Assembly (NCBI GenBank): GCA_900554485.1
Contig: USHO01000011.1
Coordinates: 1 to 23,026, forward strand
Direction of reading: 5' to 3'
Source: an uncultured Eubacteriales bacterium
Lineage (GTDB): Bacteria > Bacillota > Clostridia > Christensenellales > Borkfalkiaceae
DNA length: 23,026 bases
In this document: piece by piece, positions 1 to 5,331 of the stretch
Position numbering within the stretch: position 1 is the stretch's first letter
How the letters are laid out: each line of letters starts with the position of its first letter
The notes under the pieces: generated by a model
Told to the model about the DNA's origin: nothing
The model's input: the letters and a program-made list of their open reading frames with translations, nothing else
Database searches by the model: none
Position numbers and translations under genes: made by a program

Positions 1-791
1 AGCACGCCCTCGGTTTCCCCGAGTTCTTTCGCGGTGGCAAACGCCGCGTCGTTAGGTACGTCGATAACTTCGTCGTAAACGGACGTATCGAGCGTCGCTG
101 GGACGAAACCCGCGCCTATACCCTGAATTTTATGAGATCCGCCTACGCCTTTCGTAAGCACGGGCGACGTTTCGGGTTCTACCGCAACGACTTTAACTTC
201 CGCGTTTTTCTCTTTAAGGTATTTCCCTACTCCGCTCAGCGTTCCGCCCGTACCGACACCCGCGACGAAAACGTCGACGTTACCGTCGGAATCTTCATAT
301 ATCTCCGGGCCGGTGGTTTTATAATGCGCCTCGGGATTTGCGGGATTTACGAACTGCCCCGCTATAACCGCGCCGGGAGTGGCCTTTGCCAACTCTTCGG
401 CTTTTTCGATCGCGCCTTTCATGCCTTTCGCACCCTCGGTGAGAACGATCTGCGCGCCGTAAGCCTTTACGATATTCCTGCGTTCGACGCTCATCGTCTC
501 GGGCATGGTGAGTATTACTTTATATCCTCTCGCCGCGCCTATCGCCGCAAGCCCTATGCCGGTATTGCCGGAAGTCGGTTCGATTATGACCGCCCCGGGG
601 AAGAGTTTACCGTCTCTTTCGGCGGCATCGATCATCGCCTTGGCGACCCTGTCTTTAACCGACCCCGACGGGTTGAAATATTCGAGTTTAGCGAGAATCC
701 TCGCTTTAAGATTATGTTTTTCTCCGTATTTTTTGAGTTCCAAAAGCGGAGTTCTGCCTACAAGTTCGTCAACGCTCTGATAAATCTTCAT
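1..791 (-). CDS. cysK: Cysteine synthase A (O-acetylserine sulfhydrylase), C-terminus cut by window edge
   Basis: PLP enzyme that makes L-cysteine from O-acetyl-L-serine and sulfide in the cytoplasm. About 263 residues are visible, read from the ATG at 791. The N-terminus has the family signature NPSGSVKDR, with the PLP lysine at about residue 46. The substrate loop TSGNTG is at about 73-78, and the glycine-rich phosphate loop GVGTGGTLSGVG follows further on. The frame is open to position 1 and stops just before the expected GISSGA-like motif, so about 45 residues are missing if it has the usual length of about 308. The start is supported by an AGGAG site 9 bases upstream and by a near-consensus promoter. 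The gene is divergent from sigG and appears to be the first gene of its transcript. Closely related PLP enzymes such as cystathionine beta-synthase are possible, but the length and motifs fit CysK best. Confidence 0.93.
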   Translation of the reverse strand, partial: MKIYQSVDELVGRTPLLELKKYGEKHNLKARILAKLEYFNPSGSVKDRVAKAMIDAAERDGKLFPGAVIIEPTSGNTGIGLAAIGAARGYKVILTMPETMSVERRNIVKAYGAQIVLTEGAKGMKGAIEKAEELAKATPGAVIAGQFVNPANPEAHYKTTGPEIYEDSDGNVDVFVAGVGTGGTLSGVGKYLKEKNAEVKVVAVEPETSPVLTKGVGGSHKIQGIGAGFVPATLDTSVYDEVIDVPNDAAFATAKELGETEGV

Positions 792-818
792 TTCGGTCGT
801 CTCCTTTTTTTCGCCTGT

Positions 819-848
819 ATTATAAGCCCGAAACTTGCCGCATGTCAA
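819..848 (-). promoter_or_regulatory. SigA-type promoter of cysK
   Basis: On the minus strand a perfect TTGACA (-35, complement of 843-848) and a perfect TATAAT (-10, complement of 819-824) are separated by 18 bases. Transcription would start near position 812, giving a leader of about 20 bases before the cysK ATG at 791. Both hexamers match consensus exactly, so this is one of the best promoters in the window. I saw no T-box or SAM-riboswitch-like structure in the short leader. Confidence 0.8.
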
Positions 849-871
849 GGATTGACGGCAAAAAATATGCT

Positions 872-898
872 TTTGCGACAAAAATTCGCAAATTTTTT
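872..898 (+). other. Small hairpin followed by a T run in the cysK-sigG intergenic region
   Basis: TTTGCGA (872-878) and TCGCAAA (886-892) form a 7-bp inverted repeat with a 7-base loop, followed by TTTTTT at 893-898. It resembles a short intrinsic terminator on the + strand, although no + strand gene precedes it in the window. It lies between the cysK promoter and sigG. It could damp stray transcription into sigG or serve as a protein-binding site. A TATACT hexamer at 913-918 could be a -10 for sigG, but I could not pair it with a credible -35, and no clear SigF or SigG promoter was found. Confidence 0.3.
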
Positions 899-998
899 CA
901 ATCAGTAAGGCTTATACTATTCGTACGCCGCTCCCCCAAACGTTTACATAGCCGACGGCATACGCTTAAACGCATCCGTCGTCGGTCGGGAGGCGCAA

Positions 999-1775
999 AT
1001 GGGAAGAAAAGTCGAAATCTGCGGACTGGACACTTCGTCTATAAAACGGTTATCCGCAAAAGAAAGCGAGGAATTGCTTGCCAGAATAAAAAACGGAGAC
1101 GAAAAAGCGAGGGAATATTTCATTACCGCCAACGTACGGCTGGTACTGTCGCTTGTAAAGCGGTTCGACAAGGGCAAGGTGTCGGCAGACGACCTGTTTC
1201 AGGCGGGAATGATAGGACTTATAAAGTCTGTCGACAACTTCGATTTAAGCGTCGGGGTGAGATTTTCGACCTACGCGGTGCCGATGATAATCGGCGAACT
1301 CAAGCGTGTTATGCGCTCGACCAACGGTCTGAGAATTCCGCGGAGCGTCAGAGATACGGCTTATAAAGTGTTACAGACCCGCAGCGAAATCGAATCCGAA
1401 AAAGACGACATAGCCACCATGGGCGAAATCGCCGAAAGAATGGACATACCCGAACGCGAGGTCGTATACGCGCTGGACGCAATATCCGACCCCGTATCGT
1501 TGTTCGACCCCGTGTACAACAAGAACGGGGACGAACTGCTGCTGATGGATCAGATCGGCGACGAGCATAACACCGACGAACGCTGGACCGAAAAAGTCGC
1601 GCTCGATTCCGCGGTCGAAAGACTCGGCGAACGAGAAAAAAAGATATTGTATTTAAGGTATTACGAAGGCAAGACCCAGACCGAGATTTCAGCCGAAATA
1701 GGACTTTCGCAAGCCCAGGTTTCGCGGCTCGAAAAAAACGCGTTAAAGAGTATCAAAAGCAAAGTATCATACTGA
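999..1775 (+). CDS. sigG: RNA polymerase sporulation sigma factor SigG
   Basis: Sigma-70 family protein of 258 residues, the usual SigG length. SigG directs late gene expression in the forespore after engulfment. The N-terminal KVEICG.DTS motif (about residues 4-12) is characteristic of SigG. Region 2 contains the DLFQ.G.IGL.K core-binding segment and the FSTYAVPMIIGE stretch (region 2.4, -10 recognition). Region 3 follows (IPRSVRDTAYK). Near the C-terminus, region 4.2 is a helix-turn-helix with TQTEISAEIGLSQAQVSRLE. The ATG at 999 follows GGGAGG by 5 bases. In many Firmicutes sigG sits directly behind spoIIGA-sigE. Here cysK lies upstream on the other strand and a membrane protein gene follows, so that link is absent at this locus. 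SigF is the main alternative, but the N-terminal signature favours SigG. Confidence 0.93.
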   Translation: MGRKVEICGLDTSSIKRLSAKESEELLARIKNGDEKAREYFITANVRLVLSLVKRFDKGKVSADDLFQAGMIGLIKSVDNFDLSVGVRFSTYAVPMIIGELKRVMRSTNGLRIPRSVRDTAYKVLQTRSEIESEKDDIATMGEIAERMDIPEREVVYALDAISDPVSLFDPVYNKNGDELLLMDQIGDEHNTDERWTEKVALDSAVERLGEREKKILYLRYYEGKTQTEISAEIGLSQAQVSRLEKNALKSIKSKVSY

Positions 1776-1831
1776 AAGCGAAACGATTTTCGACACAAAC
1801 GTATAAAAATCGATAAAGGTCACAAAAACGC

Positions 1832-1859
1832 TTTACTTTTCATATATTACATCTATGAT
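1832..1859 (+). promoter_or_regulatory. Possible promoter upstream of the PF06541-like gene
   Basis: TTTACT (1832-1837, 4 of 6 to TTGACA) and TATGAT (1854-1859, 5 of 6 to TATAAT) are 16 bases apart, about 43 bases upstream of the ATG at 1902. The intergenic space after sigG is 126 bases and shows no strong terminator, so co-transcription with sigG is also possible. I looked for a SigG-type promoter here and did not find a matching pair of hexamers. Confidence 0.3.
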
Positions 1860-1901
1860 ATAGACGAACGGCTTTTATAAAGCGTTCGCGCGTGGGTAAA
1901 A

Positions 1902-2555
1902 ATGGAAAAGAGCGTCATCACTAAAGTAAAGGACAAAAAAATACTGGAGTATACGATCTCGCAATATGTATCGTATACTCTTTTTTGTGCGCTGTGCGGT
2001 TTTCTCGCCGAAGACATCGGGCGCATGATAACCTTGGGCAACGTCGACAGCCGTTACATGCATATGCCGTTTATAATGCCCTATGGGCTGGGCGTACTGG
2101 TAGCGTATCTCGCGCTCGGCAGACCGTCCGAATTCAGAATTTTCGGCTGGCATTTTATCAAGGGCGACGGTAAAAAAGAACGCAACATACGCCGCGTTCT
2201 GTATTACGTTTTCGCGTTTTGCTGCATCACGTTCGGCGAAATGGGTTACGGTTTGCTGGTAGAGGCTACCACCGGCAGACAACTCTGGAATTACAACGAC
2301 ATACCGTTACATATCACGCAGTACACGAGTATTCCGACCAGTTTTCTGTTTACGACGGGTGTATTCGTCGTAATGGAATATTTCACCCCCGCGATAATGC
2401 GTTTTTTCGATCGCAATTCGAGCGACGCAACGTTCGTGTTTACCTCGATCATTCTGCTGTTGTCTTTTACCGATATGATAGTCATGATGATAAGGTTATT
2501 CGCCAACGGTTATGCCTCGCAGTGGTGGAGCATCGACCTGCCTTGGGCCAAATAA
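1902..2555 (+). CDS. Integral membrane protein, PF06541 / COG4905-like (putative ABC transporter permease, CmpB type)
   Basis: Polytopic membrane protein of 217 residues with no assigned biochemical role. Hydrophobic segments are visible at about residues 18-36, 56-76, 101-125, 139-160 and 176-200. The conserved-looking part is YGLLVEATTGRQLWNY followed by a hydrophobic stretch, which resembles the GxxxE...WxY pattern of the PF06541 family, common in Clostridia. That family carries the automatic name ABC transporter permease without proof of transport. The ATG at 1902 has only a weak upstream site (GTGGGT), and no better start lies nearby in frame. The gene follows sigG on the same strand and ends at a clear intrinsic terminator. 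Family assignment is by recall of the motif; function is unknown. Confidence 0.75.
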   Translation: MEKSVITKVKDKKILEYTISQYVSYTLFCALCGFLAEDIGRMITLGNVDSRYMHMPFIMPYGLGVLVAYLALGRPSEFRIFGWHFIKGDGKKERNIRRVLYYVFAFCCITFGEMGYGLLVEATTGRQLWNYNDIPLHITQYTSIPTSFLFTTGVFVVMEYFTPAIMRFFDRNSSDATFVFTSIILLLSFTDMIVMMIRLFANGYASQWWSIDLPWAK

Positions 2556-2574
2556 TCATACAAAAAACATATAA

Positions 2575-2618
2575 CCCCGCCTGCGGTGAGAATTTTTTCT
2601 TCCGTCGGCGGGGTTTTT
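2575..2618 (+). terminator. Intrinsic terminator after the PF06541-like gene
   Basis: CCCCGCCTGCGG (2575-2586) pairs with CCGTCGGCGGGG (2602-2613), with one mismatch and one wobble pair across a 15-base loop, and TTTTT follows at 2614-2618. It ends the + transcript from sigG and the membrane protein gene. The hairpin touches the stop codon of the convergent gene at 2621, so it may act weakly on the other strand as well. Confidence 0.75.
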
Positions 2619-2620
2619 GT

Positions 2621-2824
2621 TTATTGTTCTTTTATGATAATTTTGAATTTTTGTCCGTTATTGAATTTTAACGAAAGCGCGTCCGCTTTACCGCAAAAAG
2701 TGGCGATATAATATTCTTTCAGTATCGCTTTCAGATCTTCAATCAGATCTCTCGGCTCAACCTTAAAATCCAGCCCGCTTTCTTTTGCCAATTCCGTCTC
2801 GGTGATCACAACCCGTTTACTCAT
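2621..2824 (-). CDS. Small protein of unknown function (67 aa)
   Basis: A 67-codon gene I do not recognise. It begins MSKRVVITETEL, has a charged helical middle (about residues 25-40, rich in Lys, Glu, Asp and Leu), and ends with an alternating hydrophobic/basic strand, KFKIII. No signal peptide, membrane segment or cysteine cluster is visible. It is taken as real because AAGGAG lies about 8 bases before the ATG and a TTGACC-17-TATAAT promoter lies about 170 bases upstream on the same strand. The predicted leader between them contains a long inverted repeat. The gene converges on the terminator of the PF06541-like gene and is the first of a small group of accessory-looking genes. It could be a small regulator, or cargo of a mobile or antagonistic module, but nothing in the sequence proves this. 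Confidence 0.65.
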   Translation of the reverse strand: MSKRVVITETELAKESGLDFKVEPRDLIEDLKAILKEYYIATFCGKADALSLKFNNGQKFKIIIKEQ

Positions 2825-2846
2825 CTTAATTTTCTCCTTTGTTCTT

Positions 2847-2991
2847 TATGCCGGACAAGAATAAAACGATCCGTAGTCTGACGACGTATTTTGGGTAAAT
2901 GCGAGTGCAGACGTACTTCAAACGAGAATTTGACAAAAAGCACGAAAATAGCGGCGTTTTGGCAAGGCTTGTTTTATTCTTGTCTGGTATA
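2847..2991 (-). ncRNA. Candidate structured leader RNA (or small terminal-inverted-repeat element)
   Basis: The predicted leader of the 67-aa gene begins and ends with complementary arms. Bases 2847-2867 and 2971-2991 are inverted copies of 21 bases with two mismatches; the shared core is GACAAGAATAAAAC (2854-2867). In RNA this gives a 21-bp closing helix around about 103 bases, one arm at the predicted 5' end and the other just upstream of the ribosome binding site. Inside is a short hairpin, TCAAA/TTTGA (2918-2933), and possible GTCTG/CAGAC pairing. The layout resembles a cis-regulatory RNA with a long basal stem. The ends are also bordered by TA, so a short non-autonomous transposon (MITE, IS630-like target) is a real alternative. 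I match it to no known RNA family. Confidence 0.45.
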
Positions 2992-2997
2992 CTCGGT

Positions 2998-3026
2998 ATT
3001 ATATCACTTATGCCCGTTCCGGTCAA
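2998..3026 (-). promoter_or_regulatory. Strong SigA-type promoter for the leader and the 67-aa gene
   Basis: On the minus strand, TTGACC (complement of 3021-3026) and a perfect TATAAT (complement of 2998-3003) are separated by exactly 17 bases. The expected start of transcription is about 2991, which coincides with the first base of the inverted repeat. The promoter points away from the XRE gene at 3179. Confidence 0.75.
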
Positions 3027-3075
3027 CCGTATGTAACGTAAACTGAGTGTAATCTTTTGTCGCATAACGTCTTAT

Positions 3076-3093
3076 ATTGTCGATAATTGTCGA
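3076..3093. repeat. Direct repeat, possible operator
   Basis: ATTGTCGA occurs twice, at 3076-3083 and 3086-3093, with a 10-base period (one helical turn). It lies between the leftward promoter at 2998-3026 and the XRE gene at 3179. The spacing suits a DNA-binding protein contacting one face of the helix, but an AT-rich chance repeat cannot be excluded. The 354-base gene-free stretch 2825-3178 holds only this repeat, the palindrome at 3153-3171, the leftward promoter and the inverted-repeat leader. Confidence 0.3.
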
Positions 3094-3152
3094 AATCGAA
3101 TAAATTTATCCATAAACGTAAAACTAACGATATGGTAGTTAAAGAGTATTAC

Positions 3153-3171
3153 TATTACCAAAATGGTAATA
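3153..3171 (+). promoter_or_regulatory. Palindromic operator upstream of the XRE regulator gene
   Basis: TATTACCA-AAA-TGGTAATA is a perfect 8-bp inverted repeat with a 3-base spacer, ending 7 bases before the ATG at 3179. A further half-site, TGGTAG, is at 3133-3138. The position suits autorepression by the XRE protein encoded immediately downstream. The palindrome occupies the space where a ribosome binding site would be expected, and no clear Shine-Dalgarno sequence is present. The operator role is inferred. Confidence 0.6.
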
Positions 3172-3178
3172 TAGCGTT

Positions 3179-3388
3179 ATGAAAATATCGTTTGGAAAAA
3201 GACTTAAAGAATTAAGAGAAGAAAATAATTTAACACAAAAAGAACTTGCAGAGAAATTAGGCATAAATGCCGTAACCTATCTGCATTACGAAAAAGAGCA
3301 ACGCCAACCGTCATTGGAACTTATTGCCGACATTTCCGTATTTTACGGTGTTTCGGTCGATTATCTGCTCGGGCTTAAAGATTATTAA
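3179..3388 (+). CDS. XRE/Cro-family HTH transcriptional regulator (69 aa)
   Basis: A single-domain Cro/C1-type DNA-binding protein. Nearly its whole length is one five-helix HTH domain: FGKRLKELREENNLTQKELAEKLGI gives helices 1-2, the recognition helix is around residues 30-42, and the domain closes with the typical FGVS.DYLLG-like ending, here FYGVSVDYLLGL. There is no partner domain for ligand sensing. Codon use is much more AT-rich than in the neighbouring housekeeping genes, suggesting acquisition from outside. The gene lies directly behind a perfect palindrome and 11 bases ahead of a second HTH gene, so the two are probably one transcript. Probable autorepressor; its other targets are unknown, though the leftward promoter at 2998-3026 is an obvious candidate. 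Confidence 0.88.
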   Translation: MKISFGKRLKELREENNLTQKELAEKLGINAVTYLHYEKEQRQPSLELIADISVFYGVSVDYLLGLKDY

Positions 3389-3399
3389 TATTTCCGGAT

Positions 3400-3837
3400 A
3401 TGAGTGACGTCAAAATCGAATTTGCCAGAAATTTAAGGCAAATTATGGATAAAAACAAAATAAAAGCACCCGTACTTGCAGAAAAAATCAATATAAAGCG
3501 CGGCGGCGTCAATGCGTATTTAAGAGGCGAACGCATGCCGTCTTACAACACGTTGATTGCCATTACCCGATATTTCGGTTGTTCGGCGGATTATTTATTC
3601 GGACGCGCGGACGATAAAAACAGAATATCCGTATATGCGCCGTCGTTATTTTCCGAAAGACTACGCGCCATAATGGCGGAACGACATATTACACAATATG
3701 CTTTAGAGCATAAAGCAGGCGTATCCCGTTCGTTGGTATATTGGTGGTTGACCGATAAACATCTGCCAAACGGAGAATATATTTACAAATTATCCGAATG
3801 CTTAAATTGCAGCGCGGACTCTTTATTAGTTACATAG
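3400..3837 (+). CDS. Double-HTH XRE-family regulator (145 aa)
   Basis: Contains two Cro/C1-type HTH domains in tandem. The first (about residues 7-63) ends with YFGCSADYLFGRADD, the second (about 83-142) with LNCSADSLLV. The second copy is diverged but keeps the helix pattern SERLRAIMAERHITQYALEHKAGVSRSLVYWW. A protein with two linked DNA-binding domains can bind paired or asymmetric half-sites as a monomer. It follows the single-HTH gene by 11 bases, is similarly AT-rich, and has no convincing Shine-Dalgarno site, so translation may be coupled to the upstream gene. No integrase, toxin or phage gene is adjacent. No terminator with a T tract follows on the + strand; the hairpin at 3846-3886 is oriented for the opposite strand. 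The target is unknown. Confidence 0.8.
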   Translation: MSDVKIEFARNLRQIMDKNKIKAPVLAEKINIKRGGVNAYLRGERMPSYNTLIAITRYFGCSADYLFGRADDKNRISVYAPSLFSERLRAIMAERHITQYALEHKAGVSRSLVYWWLTDKHLPNGEYIYKLSECLNCSADSLLVT

Positions 3838-3845
3838 CAACAAAA

Positions 3846-3886
3846 AGCCCCGCCGACGGGATGGAATCCATCCCGTCGGCGGGGCT
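3846..3886 (-). terminator. Strong intrinsic terminator for the minus-strand polysaccharide/zinc-ribbon transcript
   Basis: A perfect 19-bp stem (3846-3864 with 3868-3886) closes on a 3-base loop. On the minus strand the hairpin is followed directly by a run of five T (complement of 3842-3846), with more T beyond. On the + strand no T run follows. It therefore ends leftward transcription coming through the gene at 3907-5283, and may be the end of the whole polysaccharide operon. Confidence 0.85.
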
Positions 3887-3906
3887 CTGATTATGCTTTA
3901 TCGGAT

Positions 3907-5283
3907 TTATTGTTTTGCAACGGACTTCAAAGCGATTTTTCTCGCAATCGTAACGCCCAACGCCAGAATCGAAGTTACAAACGCCGCTATCGCGTTACCG
4001 CAGACGATTTCCGCCGAATCGCCCGAACCTTCAACGGTCGCAATGAGTTTGTCGGTGGCTATAACCGCAAGTATAAGCATAACAAGCGTCATCGCCGACA
4101 CAATCGCGGCAAAAACGATTTCGGATACCGACGAATCCCCTCCGCGGGATAGAACTTTCGCTATCAGAATGCAGATCAAAGCCACGGCTGCAATTGCGAC
4201 CGTAGAATAGATAATACCGCAATTCAGAACGGCGTATTCGTCGGGATTGGTAAACGCATCATGATTATAGTCGAGCGCAGAGAGCATCATCGCGGCTAAC
4301 GTCAATATCGACGATCTTAAAGCGGAACCCGAAGACGGTTCTTTCACTTCGATGTACGTTCTGCCCGCCGTTATAAACGTCGCGACCGCAAGACCTGTCA
4401 GAACAACCGCGGTAACGTATTTTAAGATACTCCCGGCGATGCTCTCGATTTCGGCATCGGCGACAATCGTACTTAAAACGCCTGCCGCTATGCATGCAAA
4501 CGAGAAATACAAACCGAATTTGGTCGCGGCATTGCATTCCGGCATAACCGTTTTCGCCGTCGATACGGATACGGACAGACCGTTAAGCCCGAGCATAAGC
4601 AGACAACCCGCGAAATAGAACAGCGAAGTGAGCGACGCCGCATAGACGTTGAGTTTATACTGTTTGTTCGACACGCTTTTGACAAACCCGGCAATCGTCA
4701 TAATCGCGAATACGGGAACCGTGACGAGCGTTCCGATTGCGGTAACGGTAGACAACGCCGCCTTTACATATGTTGCCGTCGCAAATCCGCCGTTATACGA
4801 TTCGAGGGCTGAAAATTGCGTCGAAATGTCTTTATAAATCTTGCCGATATAATAATATATATTATATCCTTCCTGTTTACTTCCGTTTACGTTTGAACGG
4901 AAGGCGATCAAAAATACGAAAATCAGAGCGATAAACGCGCCGAAACTCGCAACAGACCCGCCGACAAGCCTTAAAATATTCCTCCATGCGGAAGGCGCGG
5001 CGTCCGTAGTCACGGGGCTACGTTTCGACGTGCACGGTTTATAAGTAACTTTCTTTGCCGGTTTGCCGCACTTGGTACAGAAGTTACCCGAAACGAGCGC
5101 GCCGCATTCGCAGACGACTTTTCCGTCGATACGCGCTCCGCAGTTGGAACAGTACGTTTCGCCCTCGTCGTTGTACTCGCCGCACTTCGGGCATTTCACC
5201 TTACCGTCTATGCGTTCGCCGCAGTTGCCGCAGAACAAAGCATCGTCTTCGTTTTCGGCGTTACAAAATTTACATATTTTCAT
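3907..5283 (-). CDS. Zinc-ribbon polytopic membrane protein of unknown function
   Basis: A 458-residue protein with three zinc-ribbon-like modules at its N-terminus and a large membrane part. Cysteines are paired at residues 4/7 and 18/21, 31/34 and 45/48, and 58/60 and 69/72. The first two modules end in the same linker, RIDGKV, which suggests internal duplication. After a basic, Ser/Thr-rich linker (about 75-100) come about eight or nine hydrophobic segments from about residue 105 to the end, with no recognisable enzyme motif. An in-frame ATG at 5289 lies only 1 base from the AGGAGG; the ATG at 5283 has the ideal 7-base spacing and is chosen. The gene is 48 bases behind ugd on the same strand, with no terminator between, and ends at a strong terminator. 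A TATAAT-like hexamer (5321-5326, complement) could give it its own promoter. The role is unknown. Confidence 0.75.
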   Translation of the reverse strand: MKICKFCNAENEDDALFCGNCGERIDGKVKCPKCGEYNDEGETYCSNCGARIDGKVVCECGALVSGNFCTKCGKPAKKVTYKPCTSKRSPVTTDAAPSAWRNILRLVGGSVASFGAFIALIFVFLIAFRSNVNGSKQEGYNIYYYIGKIYKDISTQFSALESYNGGFATATYVKAALSTVTAIGTLVTVPVFAIMTIAGFVKSVSNKQYKLNVYAASLTSLFYFAGCLLMLGLNGLSVSVSTAKTVMPECNAATKFGLYFSFACIAAGVLSTIVADAEIESIAGSILKYVTAVVLTGLAVATFITAGRTYIEVKEPSSGSALRSSILTLAAMMLSALDYNHDAFTNPDEYAVLNCGIIYSTVAIAAVALICILIAKVLSRGGDSSVSEIVFAAIVSAMTLVMLILAVIATDKLIATVEGSGDSAEIVCGNAIAAFVTSILALGVTIARKIALKSVAKQ

Positions 5284-5331
5284 AAGCATTCCTCCTTAGC
5301 TTATTTATTCATTCGTTGCGATTATATGCCG

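Noticed and set aside
132..908. 258-codon open frame on the + strand over cysK
   Set aside because: It is antisense to cysK, whose PLP and substrate motifs are intact, and it continues through the cysK promoter.
842..1366. 174-codon open frame on the + strand overlapping sigG
   Set aside because: It reads a different frame of sigG, is extremely basic and low in complexity, and has no ribosome binding site.
2826..3065. 79-codon open frame on the minus strand upstream of the 67-aa gene
   Set aside because: It has no ribosome binding site, spans the promoter at 2998-3026 and the inverted-repeat leader, and its translation shows no domain-like pattern. The leader explanation fits better.
2821..3837. 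Toxin-antitoxin or prophage remnant
   Set aside because: Only HTH regulators and one unknown small gene are seen. There is no recognisable toxin fold, integrase, transposase or attachment-site duplication, so the label is not supported.
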